A stretch of DNA of 64,000 nt from a bacterium. GTDB lineage: Bacteria; Krumholzibacteriota; Krumholzibacteriia; LZORAL124-64-63. The notes under the pieces are model-generated. The model worked only from the letters and a program-made list of their open reading frames with translations. It made no database searches and was not told the DNA's origin. Every line of letters begins with the position of its first letter. Within the stretch, counting starts at the first letter, position 1. Of the stretch, positions 18,643 to 27,768 are shown piece after piece. Location of the stretch: NCBI GenBank assembly GCA_016703265.1, contig JADJCK010000001.1, forward strand, positions 496,001-560,000, written 5' to 3'. Made by a program: the position numbers and the translations under genes.

Positions 18643-18675
18643 ATCACGCCTGACCAACGGGTCTCCGGGCGTGAT
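18643..18675 (-). promoter_or_regulatory. Inverted repeat in the exb leader
   Basis: ATCACGCC and GGCGTGAT form a perfect 8-bp stem with a 17-base loop between the predicted promoter and exbB. The placement in the transcribed leader suggests an RNA structure or an operator for a dimeric repressor. No Fur-like box is evident. Confidence 0.45.
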
Positions 18676-18699
18676 GTCTGAGCGCCTAGTCGCTTGTTA

Positions 18700-18729
18700 T
18701 AAATAGTGGAAGCGGGCGCGCCAAGTCAA
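18700..18729 (-). promoter_or_regulatory. Sigma70-type promoter of exbB-exbD-exbD-tonB
   Basis: On the minus strand TTGACT and TATTTA are separated by 18 bases, inside an AT-rich patch that is rare in this window. The leader to exbB is about 190 bases. Confidence 0.65.
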
Positions 18730-18793
18730 ACCGATTTCGTCAATGGGGCTTGACGATTCCGGTTGACGGCGACGCCGATTCGTGACAGGGCGC

Positions 18794-18829
18794 CGGTACG
18801 GCCGGCGTGGCTGATTCCCGGCCGCACCG
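18794..18829 (-). terminator. Long GC hairpin after the GWxTD gene
   Basis: A 12-bp stem (CGGTACGGCCGG / CCGGCCGCACCG, one wobble pair) with a 12-base loop begins 7 bases past the stop codon. There is no U-run after it, so it may stabilise the 3' end instead of terminating. Confidence 0.45.
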
Positions 18830-18835
18830 GGTTGC

Positions 18836-20485
18836 CTAGTCCTCGCCCTGGATCACGTTCGAGGATTCGATCTGGTACTCGCCCGTGCCGGTGCGGTCGA
18901 CGAACAGGAACCTCTGCCCCATGCCCTTGTTCGACAACCTGTTCACGAACAACGGCTTTCCGCCATCGTCGTATTTCCACAGCTCGAAGCCCATTTCGTG
19001 GCCGGCCTTGTACAGCATTTCCGTGCGGTCGCGCTCGGCCTTGAGCGAGCCGGGCGCCTCGGGCGAACCGGCAATGGCCACGCCCCCGAAGGTGAGATAG
19101 GGACTGGTCGGCGCGCTGCCCTCGACAGCCGCACCCTTGGCCGTGGAGCCCGGGCGGTCGAGCGCCAGGCGGTCATAGACCTTGACGCGGGCATCGTCCT
19201 GATCGCGGTGGTTCAGCGGCATCGGCTCCCGCTCGCGCTCGTCAGGCGGCCCCAGCAGCAGGTAGACCTCTCCCCGGCCGTCGAGCGGCCCCTGCGGCCC
19301 GATGCCGCCCAGGTACTGCTGCACGTAGGCCATGCGGTACTGGAACTCCAGGCGGGCGGCATTGACGGGGCTGCCGGGCTCGGGGTTCAGGCGTTCCCAG
19401 AAGGCGTCGAGCATGGTCTCGCGGGCGGTCGGGCTGGCGTCGAGGAACTGGTCGCGCTGCTCTCCGCTGAAGACCGTGAACCCCTCCCCCGCCACCAGGT
19501 CCTGGTGCCTGGCCAGCGCGCCAAGCCGCCACACCACGGAGAAACCGCTCACCAGTCCGCGTCCCTGGCCGCCGAGCGGCGCCAGGCTCAGCTGGTAGGC
19601 GCCTTCCGGCAGCTGGTTCACGTCGAGCTCGTAGAACAGGTACGCCGGGCGGCCGGTTTCGAGGGCTGCCCGTCCGCGGGCGTCGAACTGCAGGGTGTCT
19701 GTCAGGGCGAAGATGCCGGGGGCATCGAGCACCTGCAGGCGCAGTCCCGCCAGATCCGCCGCCCCCGTCACGCCGCCCGCCTGGGGCCAGACGGGAATCA
19801 CCAGCTGCAGACGGTCCTGCTCGATGCCGTAGATACGTGGCGGGTGGACATAGTCGCCCAGGAAGCCGCCCGTTTCGCCGGCATCGGCGGCGCTTTCGGG
19901 CTTCCAGGCAGCCAGGGGCGCCTGCACCAGGTACAGGGGATCGTCCAGGGCCAGCCCGCTGGCGGGACGCGGACTGTCCTCGGCGTACCAGTCGGTGACA
20001 GCCTCGCTGCGCGAGTTCTGGCGGTCGATCTGGTGAAGCAGTCCGCGCCGGCGCTGGTTGACGTCGAAGACGGCGCATTCGAGGCGCCCGCTGCGGAACG
20101 GCACGTCCGAAAGGACCACGCCGAAGACCTGGCGCAACGTTCGCGACCCGGCGTCCTGCGTCGTCATGGGCTTCGTGCGGATCTGGCGCGTGCGGGTGGC
20201 GACCGTGCCGTCGGGCGCGGTGAGGGTCACCTCCAGGCGCAGGCGCCCCACCAGGTCGCCATCCTCCTTACGCATGGCAAGGTCGCCGTTGGCCACGGAA
20301 ACCAGCACCATGACGTCCAGGTGCTCGTCAGTGCGCCAGCGGTTGGCCACATCGATGTAGGCGTGAAAGTTGCCGCGCCCGTCCAGGGGCTGCAGCAGAG
20401 CGGCACCGGCAAGAGCCGGAACCAGCAGGGCAGCCAGGCAGGCACAGAGCAGGGGAAGTACGGCACGACGCGTCACGACTGCCAT
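18836..20485 (-). CDS. GWxTD-domain exported protein
   Basis: The 549-residue protein has a signal peptide (LPLLCACLAALLVPALAGA) and a large beta-rich middle. From about residue 360 it shows the GWxTD-family region: a FW/NP motif (AFWERLNPEPGSPVN), a helical stretch, then DGRGEVYLLLGPPDERE, which is the position of the family's GWxTDRG...YIxyGxPD motif; the Trp and Thr of the name motif are replaced here. The extreme C-terminus (FELWKYDDGG, NVIQGED) resembles other members, which describe formatting-type beta strands. The function of the family is unknown; it is frequent in Gemmatimonadota, Eisenbacteria and Krumholzibacteria. AAAGG precedes the ATG. Confidence 0.75.
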   Translation of the reverse strand: MAVVTRRAVLPLLCACLAALLVPALAGAALLQPLDGRGNFHAYIDVANRWRTDEHLDVMVLVSVANGDLAMRKEDGDLVGRLRLEVTLTAPDGTVATRTRQIRTKPMTTQDAGSRTLRQVFGVVLSDVPFRSGRLECAVFDVNQRRRGLLHQIDRQNSRSEAVTDWYAEDSPRPASGLALDDPLYLVQAPLAAWKPESAADAGETGGFLGDYVHPPRIYGIEQDRLQLVIPVWPQAGGVTGAADLAGLRLQVLDAPGIFALTDTLQFDARGRAALETGRPAYLFYELDVNQLPEGAYQLSLAPLGGQGRGLVSGFSVVWRLGALARHQDLVAGEGFTVFSGEQRDQFLDASPTARETMLDAFWERLNPEPGSPVNAARLEFQYRMAYVQQYLGGIGPQGPLDGRGEVYLLLGPPDEREREPMPLNHRDQDDARVKVYDRLALDRPGSTAKGAAVEGSAPTSPYLTFGGVAIAGSPEAPGSLKAERDRTEMLYKAGHEMGFELWKYDDGGKPLFVNRLSNKGMGQRFLFVDRTGTGEYQIESSNVIQGED

Positions 20486-20602
20486 GACGAGGCCTTTCCA
20501 CGGAATGGGTGCCGATCCCCCTCGACCGGAGCCGGATCCTACCGGCTTCCATCATATTACCGAATTATCGGGGCGCTGGCCAGAGGTAGTTGTCGCAATA
20601 AT

Positions 20603-20637
20603 GGAAGAAGCCCCGCCGCAATGGCAGGGCTTCTTCC
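20603..20637 (-). terminator. Hairpin terminator downstream of the PorV-like gene
   Basis: GGAAGAAGCCC and GGGCTTCTTCC form an 11-bp perfect stem with a 13-base loop. On the minus strand it is followed by ATTATTG. It lies 67 bases past the stop and probably ends the TonB-receptor operon. Confidence 0.65.
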
Positions 20638-20676
20638 AGGTGGGGCAGCGTCGGGCCGGCCGGTTTCCGTCAGCCG

Positions 20677-20706
20677 GGCCGGACGATCAGTCAGGCCGGA
20701 CGATCA
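20677..20706. repeat. Tandem duplication covering the PorV-like stop codon
   Basis: The 13-base word ggccggacgatca occurs at 20677-20689 and again at 20694-20706, a period of 17. The second copy contains the TGA stop of the minus-strand gene (20704-20706). Confidence 0.85.
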
Positions 20707-21636
20707 ATAGGTGACCGACAGCGTGAACCGGTGCACGTAGCCGAGGGCCGACATGTCCACCGCGCTGTAGTCGGCCTGCAGCTTCGTCTTGGCGCCGGTA
20801 GGAAGCGCCGCGCCGAACCCGAAGGCCAGGCCGTCCGTGTCGTAGTTGATGTGGTAGCCGGCACGCGCAAAGAACTGGTTCTGCAGCGCGTATTCCATCC
20901 CCACGTTGGCCCGTTCCAGGTTGTCCGAAGGGTGCTGGAACTCGACGGCGCCCGTCAGCCGCTGCGAGGCCGACTTCAGCGCGTTGGCGCTGACGCCCAC
21001 CTTGAAGGCCACGGGCAGCTTCGATTCGCGTTCGTCGAACGTGAACTTGCCGCCCAGGTTCTGGATCACCATGCCCAGCTTCAGGTCGCGGATGCCGATC
21101 CGGTACATGATGCCGAAGTCGAGGGCGCCGGTGTTGACGGCGGTCTCGGCCAGGCCCATGTGCAGGTAGTTCATCGTGAGCCCTGCCGAGAACTTGTCGG
21201 TGAAGAACTTCGAGTAGCTCAGGCCGATCGAAGTCGTGCCCGCGTCGAACGTCCGGCCGGTGCCCTCGGGCAGGTACGCCGTACGCTCCAGCTGCGGGTC
21301 CATCCAGTAGGAACGGAGGGAAATGGCCAGCGTGCCCGGGATCGAGCGCGGGCTGAAGGCCATGACCGCCGTGCTGAGCTTGGTGTCCGCCGCCCAGACA
21401 ACGTGGTTCAGGGTCACTTCGTTGCCCGTGACGTTGACCAGCCCGCCCGGATTCCAGAACACGGCCGACGCGTCGTCGGCCAGCCCGACGAACGCCGAGC
21501 CCATGCCGGTGGCCCGGGCGCTGACGCCGATCTTGAGTTCCTGACCACCGAAGGTGCCAACCTTCGCGAACCCGGCGCCGTACACCAGCGAGGGTGCGGC
21601 GAGCAGGATGGCGGTCAGCATCGCGATGCGCTTCAT
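20704..21636 (-). CDS. PorV/PorQ-family outer-membrane beta-barrel protein
   Basis: The 310-residue product has a signal peptide (LTAILLAAPSLVYGA) and the family opening ELKIGVSARATGMGSAFVGLADDASAVFWNPGGL, followed by alternating strands ending with FTLSVTY. In Bacteroidota PorV binds the sorting domain of type IX cargo and shuttles it across the outer membrane; PorQ is related. Here it directly follows a gene whose product ends in a type IX-like domain, consistent with a carrier role, but no other type IX secretion gene is in the window. GGAGG lies upstream of the ATG. Confidence 0.85.
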   Translation of the reverse strand: MKRIAMLTAILLAAPSLVYGAGFAKVGTFGGQELKIGVSARATGMGSAFVGLADDASAVFWNPGGLVNVTGNEVTLNHVVWAADTKLSTAVMAFSPRSIPGTLAISLRSYWMDPQLERTAYLPEGTGRTFDAGTTSIGLSYSKFFTDKFSAGLTMNYLHMGLAETAVNTGALDFGIMYRIGIRDLKLGMVIQNLGGKFTFDERESKLPVAFKVGVSANALKSASQRLTGAVEFQHPSDNLERANVGMEYALQNQFFARAGYHINYDTDGLAFGFGAALPTGAKTKLQADYSAVDMSALGYVHRFTLSVTY

Positions 21637-21702
21637 GGAAACCTCCAGGTCCGTCCCGCGACGGACGCTTCCGTCCTCCGACGGAGTTGACTCGATCTGC
21701 CC

Positions 21703-24567
21703 CTACCTGACCACCACGAACTTGCCGACGAAGTCCTCGAACTGGTCATCGTCGGATACCACCGAGTAAAGATACACGCCACTGACGACTTCCTGGCCGT
21801 TCCGGCTCATCAGGTTCCAACTCACGTGTCCGGTTCCGTTCAGGCCGTTGTGGTCAATGGACTGCACCAGGTCGCCGCTGACCGTGTAGATCTTGATCGT
21901 ATTGCGCGCCATGGGCAGGTTCGTGAACGTCACCCTCACACCCGTCGGGTCATCCCCGTTCGGGTTCAACTGCTGGTACTCGGCCAGCGCGTCACGCGTG
22001 GCGGGGTTCGGGTAGACGTAGATGTTGACGCCGAACTGCTCGCGCTCGGCCGCCGTCTGGGCCGTGGCGCCGGGCACGGTATTGCTGAACGAAGACCCCG
22101 GATCGCCGACGAGTCCCTGCCCCACCGGCAATGTGATGACCGGATCATTGGGATTGGAAGAGGGCACCGCCAGCGCATGGTCCGTCGCCGTCACCGAATA
22201 GAAGTACAGGAAGCCGTTGTGCACATCGCGGTCGACGTACTCGTAGTACTGCGTCCCGTGCTTGGCCGTGACGTTGTTGTCTGGATCCTCTTCGCGCTCG
22301 GCCACGGCGAAGAACGTGTCTAGCACGTCCGGGTACGTCTCCCAGCCGATCAGGCCGATGTAGTCCGGATCGACCGTACCGTCGCTCAGGCGCAGCGACG
22401 GACGCACGCGCAGCAGGCCGCGCGGATCCGCATCGACGATGGCCTGCATGGCCTCGGCCAGGCCCTCGAAGCGCGTGTCGCTCAGTGAGCGCGGCACGTA
22501 GCGGATACCCTCGAGCCCGGTGTTGCCGCCCAGGGGCAGCGTGTCCAGCACCGTGGCGTTGCCCACCTGCCGCGAGGTGATGAAGGTATTGACGATGTCG
22601 TATTCGGCCACCATCTGCCACAGCGTCGACTCAGGACCGTTCAGGATCGATGACCCGAACGGACGGTCCCAGTTGTCGGCGCGCCAGATGCGGTACGACT
22701 CGAAGTCTACCTTGCGCAGACGGATGTCGGGCGTGATCTCGCTCTTGTCGTCCCAGAAGACATGTACGCGGCTGTCGGTCGGCCACAGGCGCAGGCCGGG
22801 CGGCGGCGGCGCCATGCCCACCAGCCAGTTGATCTGCGTCTCGGCGCCGTCCACGCCCGTGCAGGCGGCCGAACTGGTCGCCTCGGTGTCGTTGCAGGTC
22901 CACAGGCCGTCGATGAAGTCCTGCGGCGTGCACGTATTGCCGAGCTGGCGCGCGCATTCGAAGCAGTTGTCCATGTTGAACATGGCGCAGGTCTTGGTCT
23001 GGCCGTCCACCTCGATGGTGAACAGGTCGGCCTCGGTCAGGCCCGGCTGGCCGAGCACCCACTCCGCATTCACGCACGATGTGTCCATGTAGTCGGGACG
23101 GAAATTCTCGAAGACCGACGGATCGGCGAAGTCTTCCCGGCACAGCATGGTCTCGCGACCACCGGTTCCCGGGTCGAAGGTGCTGCCGTCGACGGCCTGC
23201 TGGGTGGTCCAGTTGTTCACCCAGATCCCGAAATAGGTCAGCCAGGCCTCGGCGCAGTTGGCCAGCAGTCCCTGGCCGCCCTCGCGGCTGCCGAGACCCG
23301 TGCCCATGACCATGCCGACCTGGAAGTTCAGGCTCTCGCCCGGCGGCAGGATCGAGAACGGGCCCGCCGAGACCAGGAACCGGAAGTCCGACTGCTTGCC
23401 GGTGGGCGTGTCGTTATCCCAGTCGTCGCGCACCGAGCTCAGCAACTGGTACGACTCGTCGTCGTTGCTGGGGTCACCGCCCTGTTCGAAGGAGGCGTTG
23501 CCGGCAAAGGACTGGAACGTCCGCATGCCGACGCGCGTCGGCGCCCGCACACCCGCGGCGTCGATCTCGTGCCCCAGGAACACGATGCCGAAGTAGCCGT
23601 CCAGCAGTTCGGTCTCCGACGCATCGTACATGTAGCCGACCTGCACCGGGGCCCAGTTGCCGTCCGAACCGCGCACCAGGCCCGGCGAACCGTGCTCTTC
23701 GGGCCAGGAGCCGGCCAGATCATCGTCCGCCGTGCCGCTTACGCCGCGCGGCCCGATGTCGCTGTCGGCAAAGAAGCCGATGTAGACCTTGTTGACGTCG
23801 GTCACGCCGATGTTGGTGATCTTGTAGTCGAACCCGACGAAGTCATCGACCAGGTCGTTTTCCCACTGGAACGACGACTGCACGATCTCCAGGTTCATCG
23901 GCGTATGGTCCGGGAACGCCTCCTGGGCCCGACGCGTGTTGTCGTACATCGTCAGCACCATCATCTGGTTGCCGATCTGCGCAAAATCCTCGTCGATGTC
24001 GCCGTCGTCGTCTTCGTCGAACCCGTTGAGGGTTTCCTCGTCGGTTTCGCCGTCGTCGTCGTCGTCGGGCGCTGTCAGGGGCGCGCGCCGGCCGCTGGCT
24101 TCAGGGTTGCCGGCGAGGCGGGCAATGCGTCCGTCGACCGCCTCGTAGATCGTGTACTGCACCTCGTCCAGGGGATAGAGTTCGCTGCCGAAGCCGCCCG
24201 ACGAAACCAGGCGCTCGCCCAGCACGACACCGCCCACCCACAGGCCGGCACCCCAGAGGTACTCGTTGCCCGAACCGGCGGGCCACTGGCACGAAGGCGC
24301 GTCGGACCACGGCCGCGTCAGCGAGTAGGTGGATCCGATCAGGCCCCAGTTGGTGATGTTGATCTGGACTTCGCCCACGTTCATGACGAAGGAGCCGTCC
24401 AGCACGAACACGCCGTTCGGGTTGTAGCCGCTGTCGACCACAGGATTCTCGATGTCCTTGAACGCCAGAGCAGGGGTCGCCAGGCCAACCACCAGCAGGA
24501 GCCAGACGACCGGCGTCACCGCCGCCGTCATGCGGCGTCCGCGCGGGCACTTGATGGTCGCAATCAT
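21703..24567 (-). CDS. Large secreted protein with a type IX-like C-terminal sorting domain
   Basis: The 954-residue protein has a signal peptide (residues about 14-36) and a long extracellular region. Residues about 160-190 form an Asp-rich, calcium-binding-like stretch (DDDDDGETDEE, DEDDDGDIDED). Several Cys pairs sit around residues 480-610. The last 95 residues, from YVYPNPATRD through NTIKIYTVSGDLVQ to SGVYLYSVVSDD and VGKFVVVR, match the FlgD-like/Por-secretion tail. The start at 24567 has GGAAAGGA upstream. It lies between a TonB receptor and a PorV-like barrel. Enzymatic function is not recognisable; a cell-surface binding or structural role is likely. Confidence 0.8.
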   Translation of the reverse strand: MIATIKCPRGRRMTAAVTPVVWLLLVVGLATPALAFKDIENPVVDSGYNPNGVFVLDGSFVMNVGEVQINITNWGLIGSTYSLTRPWSDAPSCQWPAGSGNEYLWGAGLWVGGVVLGERLVSSGGFGSELYPLDEVQYTIYEAVDGRIARLAGNPEASGRRAPLTAPDDDDDGETDEETLNGFDEDDDGDIDEDFAQIGNQMMVLTMYDNTRRAQEAFPDHTPMNLEIVQSSFQWENDLVDDFVGFDYKITNIGVTDVNKVYIGFFADSDIGPRGVSGTADDDLAGSWPEEHGSPGLVRGSDGNWAPVQVGYMYDASETELLDGYFGIVFLGHEIDAAGVRAPTRVGMRTFQSFAGNASFEQGGDPSNDDESYQLLSSVRDDWDNDTPTGKQSDFRFLVSAGPFSILPPGESLNFQVGMVMGTGLGSREGGQGLLANCAEAWLTYFGIWVNNWTTQQAVDGSTFDPGTGGRETMLCREDFADPSVFENFRPDYMDTSCVNAEWVLGQPGLTEADLFTIEVDGQTKTCAMFNMDNCFECARQLGNTCTPQDFIDGLWTCNDTEATSSAACTGVDGAETQINWLVGMAPPPPGLRLWPTDSRVHVFWDDKSEITPDIRLRKVDFESYRIWRADNWDRPFGSSILNGPESTLWQMVAEYDIVNTFITSRQVGNATVLDTLPLGGNTGLEGIRYVPRSLSDTRFEGLAEAMQAIVDADPRGLLRVRPSLRLSDGTVDPDYIGLIGWETYPDVLDTFFAVAEREEDPDNNVTAKHGTQYYEYVDRDVHNGFLYFYSVTATDHALAVPSSNPNDPVITLPVGQGLVGDPGSSFSNTVPGATAQTAAEREQFGVNIYVYPNPATRDALAEYQQLNPNGDDPTGVRVTFTNLPMARNTIKIYTVSGDLVQSIDHNGLNGTGHVSWNLMSRNGQEVVSGVYLYSVVSDDDQFEDFVGKFVVVR

Positions 24568-24621
24568 CGCCGTCCTTTCCGAAGCCGCAGCCATGGGCCG
24601 CGGTGCGGTCTGCCCCTGGTC

Positions 24622-27540
24622 CTAGAAATAGTAGCCGATCCCCAGCCGGAAGAGCCGGTGATCCCCGAACGTGCGGGGATCGGTGATCGGGATGTATTCG
24701 TCGACGCCGTCACCATCGGCGTCCTGCAACAGTGCTGCACCGAACTTGCCGGTCTCCGTCAGGTGGCCGATGCCCAGGCTCTGCGCGCCGTTGATCATGC
24801 CCGGCGCAATGCCGGCGCCGCCGGGCGAGAACACGACATCCTGGTTCAGCAGGTTCATCGCCTGCAGCTGCAGCGACAACCGCTTGCCGTAGAGGTTTAC
24901 GTTGCGTTCCAGCTGGACGTCCAGCGAATACGTGGCGGGCAGGCGCTCGCTGTTCTCCAGCATCGGGTCCTGCCGCTTGGCAAAACGGTCGAACGGGGTC
25001 CAGGGCACGCCGCTGCCGTAGCTGAACGAGAACGACGACGACCAGACGCCGGGATCGGCCAGCAGGAACTGCACGTTCAGCGTGTGCCGCTGGTCCCAGT
25101 CGAGCGGCAGTTCCTGGTTCGGCAGGTACTGTAGGCCGTCGGGGTTCGAACCGAACTCGGAGTCCGAAGCCACGCCGTCGGCGAACGAGTAGGTGTAGCT
25201 GATGTTGAACTCGTAGTTCTGGCTGTAGCGCTTCTCCAGCGAGAACTCGACGCCGCGCGACGAGGTGTAGGCCTTGTTGATGTAGCGCGCCAGCGTCTGG
25301 CCGGTGGCCTCGTCCGTCACCTGGGTGGCGGCGATGAGGTCGTACACGTCCTTGCTGTACAGCGAGAACTGGCCGGCGATGAAGTCGTTGAACTGGTGCT
25401 TGATGCCCGACGAGTACTGGACCGTGGTTTCCGGCTCCAGGTTCGGGTTGCCGAGCACGCCGGCGTTGCCCACCGGGTCCTGGCTGGCGAACAGGTACTG
25501 GCGGTCGGGGAACTGCACGAACCGGCCGTAGTGGAAGTGGAAGCCGTCACGTTCGGTGATCGGGAACGCGAAGCCCAGGCGCGGCTGGAAGGCCGTCTTG
25601 TACTTGATCACGTTCGCGTTCACGTCTTCGTTCGCCAGCTGGATGGCCGCGGCCGAACCCGGCGAGAACATGTCGTAGCGCAGGCCGTAGTTCACGACCA
25701 TGCCTTCGTATTCCCACCGATCCTGCAGGTACCAGAAGGCCTCGGGATTGTAGGTGTGGAACACGTTGCGATTGGCGCCCAGCGACCACTCGCCGGCGCG
25801 ATTCTCGCGCATGATGGCCGGGCTGTTCAGCGAGTAGCGCTCGAGGTCGTTGTAGCGCACGCCCAGACCCAGCTCGACCAGGTGGCCTTCCCAGCGGCTG
25901 CTGGTCATGTCGGCGCCCAGGCTGTAGGTACGGCTGTATTCCTCGGCGTAGAACGCGACGTCACTGTTCGTCACGAAGTACGGGCTGAGCGGATCGGAAT
26001 AGTAGCAGGGGTCCTTGCCCTGCACGTCGGTGCGGCTGTCGAAGGCGACGAGGCCCAGACGCACGACATAGAACGTGCTCTCATCCAGATTCTGGCGCCA
26101 GACCACCTTGGCCACCTGGCCGATGCTCCGGTTCTGCGTCAGGTTGTTCGCCGCATTGAAGGCCGAGTACGAACTGTCCTCGGCCACGGTCGAAAACGAG
26201 CCGTAAGGGTAGCGGAACCCGTCGAACTGCGCCTGAGCCACCACCGTGAAGATCTGGTTGTCGGTGGCGCTGCGCACCTCGAGCACCGGCAGCGCCACGC
26301 GCCGCTCGCTGTTGTTGCGGGTGTCGATCACCATCACCGTGCGGGCGGTGGTCAGCATCGACTCGTACCAGGGGCCATAGTAGGCCGGGATGGTACGGCC
26401 GGTCGCCTGCCAGGCGCCGAGGTTGCCGCGGTAGATGACCTCGGGCATGTACAGCACGCGCCGCGCATAGCCCTCCACGCTCCAGTTCGGGGCGTAGCCC
26501 TCACCCAGCGCCGTCGAGTACGAGTACTCGGCGGTGACCTTCTTGTTCTCGTCCAGCGTCCACGCCACCTTGGCCGAACCCTTGGCCTGGTTGAACTGGC
26601 GGCGGCGGAACTTGAACAGGGTGGTGTCGCCGAGCTTCAGCTTGTACTCGGGCCGGTGCGCCACCGAGGTATTCTCGGTGTCGGTGAACTGGAGGTCGCC
26701 GGACAGGTAGTAGGTCACGCCGTTCAGGGGCGTGGGACCGCCGAAGCCGTACTCGAGGCGGTCGTAGTTGGTGAAGGTCTTGTCCTGCCGGCCGAAGTCG
26801 TCGGTCAGGAAACGCACGCCGCCGCTGAACTCGTTGGTGCCTTCCTTGGTCGTGATGTTCACGACGCCGGAGAGGGCGTTGCCGTACTTGGCGTCGAGGC
26901 CGCCGGTGACCATCGCCATGTTGTCAACGGCCAGCGACGACACCTGCATGGACCCGGTGCCGAGCGGGTTGTCGACCGACACGCCGTCGATCTGCATCGA
27001 GACTTCGCCCGAACGGCCGCCGCGCACATAGAGCTCGCCGGCGCGATAGACCACGCCCGCCTGCTTGGAGAGCGCGTCCTCGACCGAGTCGATGGCGTAC
27101 TTCTCGAAGGTCTCGCCCGTCACCGTGTGCTCGGTGACGGCGCTCTTGATCTCGACCATGTACTCTTCGCCGGTGACGTCGAACGCCTGGAGCGTCTCGA
27201 CGATGACCGTCTCGAGGTCGAAGGTCACGTTCGTGGCGCTGCCGGCCGTCACCGAGACGGTCTTCTCCATGGGGGCATAGCCCAGGTAGAGCACCTTGAC
27301 CGTGTAGGCCCCGGGTGGCAGCCCGTTGAAGTAGAAGACACCGCCGCCCAGCGACATCGTGCCGCGGCTGGAGCCGGCCAGCAGCACGTTGGCATAGTCG
27401 AGCAGGTCCCCTGATTCCTTGTCCCTGACCACACCCCGGATCGAGCCCGCCTGCGCGAACACGTCCCCGGCTGCCGCCACCGAGATCAGCATCAGGACCA
27501 GAAGAGGCAATACCCGGTGGATCCGGTGACGCCGGAGCAT
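24622..27540 (-). CDS. TonB-dependent outer-membrane receptor with carboxypeptidase-regulatory-like domain
   Basis: The 972-residue protein begins with a signal peptide (LPLLVLMLISVAAAGDVFAQ), then a CarboxypepD-regulatory-like domain (GSIRGVVRDKESGDLLDYANVLLAG, about residues 32-110). The plug domain follows (VEDALSKQAGVVYRAGELYVRGGRSGEVSMQIDG shortened to its core, near 150-210) and a large barrel ending in the aromatic terminus GIGYYF. It would import a substrate across the outer membrane at the expense of TonB/ExbBD energy. No SusD partner is present; a sorting-domain protein and a PorV-like barrel follow instead. AAAGGAG precedes the ATG at 27540. A near-consensus promoter lies 200 bases upstream. 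Confidence 0.93.
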   Translation of the reverse strand: MLRRHRIHRVLPLLVLMLISVAAAGDVFAQAGSIRGVVRDKESGDLLDYANVLLAGSSRGTMSLGGGVFYFNGLPPGAYTVKVLYLGYAPMEKTVSVTAGSATNVTFDLETVIVETLQAFDVTGEEYMVEIKSAVTEHTVTGETFEKYAIDSVEDALSKQAGVVYRAGELYVRGGRSGEVSMQIDGVSVDNPLGTGSMQVSSLAVDNMAMVTGGLDAKYGNALSGVVNITTKEGTNEFSGGVRFLTDDFGRQDKTFTNYDRLEYGFGGPTPLNGVTYYLSGDLQFTDTENTSVAHRPEYKLKLGDTTLFKFRRRQFNQAKGSAKVAWTLDENKKVTAEYSYSTALGEGYAPNWSVEGYARRVLYMPEVIYRGNLGAWQATGRTIPAYYGPWYESMLTTARTVMVIDTRNNSERRVALPVLEVRSATDNQIFTVVAQAQFDGFRYPYGSFSTVAEDSSYSAFNAANNLTQNRSIGQVAKVVWRQNLDESTFYVVRLGLVAFDSRTDVQGKDPCYYSDPLSPYFVTNSDVAFYAEEYSRTYSLGADMTSSRWEGHLVELGLGVRYNDLERYSLNSPAIMRENRAGEWSLGANRNVFHTYNPEAFWYLQDRWEYEGMVVNYGLRYDMFSPGSAAAIQLANEDVNANVIKYKTAFQPRLGFAFPITERDGFHFHYGRFVQFPDRQYLFASQDPVGNAGVLGNPNLEPETTVQYSSGIKHQFNDFIAGQFSLYSKDVYDLIAATQVTDEATGQTLARYINKAYTSSRGVEFSLEKRYSQNYEFNISYTYSFADGVASDSEFGSNPDGLQYLPNQELPLDWDQRHTLNVQFLLADPGVWSSSFSFSYGSGVPWTPFDRFAKRQDPMLENSERLPATYSLDVQLERNVNLYGKRLSLQLQAMNLLNQDVVFSPGGAGIAPGMINGAQSLGIGHLTETGKFGAALLQDADGDGVDEYIPITDPRTFGDHRLFRLGIGYYF

Positions 27541-27739
27541 ACGGCGGCTCCTTTCCGTGGGGACATATCCGGCTGGTTCAGGGTTCCGGCTGGAACCTGC
27601 GAACGGGTTTCTATGTTGCACTGGACCTTAAGCCGGGCAGTGTGGGGTGCCTGCTGATTTGGGCGTTTCCGCCGGTCCTTGGGGCACTTGGGCGCGCTGA
27701 AGACGCGGGGTCAGAGCGCCGTGCCGCAACTGGTGGCTG

Positions 27740-27768
27740 AATATAGAGATTGGCCTATAACGTGTCAA
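27740..27768 (-). promoter_or_regulatory. Near-perfect sigma70 promoter for the TonB-receptor operon
   Basis: On the minus strand TTGACA (27768-27763) and TATATT (27745-27740) are separated by exactly 17 bases. The leader to the receptor ATG is about 195 bases. The promoter straddles the TAG that ends the ABC ATPase open frame. Confidence 0.8.

Larger units (their letters stand above)
18504..18835. other. Intergenic region upstream of exbB
   Basis: The 332 bases contain the exb promoter (18700-18729), a leader hairpin (18643-18675) and a GC hairpin (18794-18829) downstream of the GWxTD gene. No additional gene is supported. Confidence 0.7.

Noticed and set aside
22762..25134. A 790-codon plus-strand frame opposite the sorting-domain protein and TonB receptor
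   Set aside because: Shadow of the two genes on the minus strand, with no recognisable domain.
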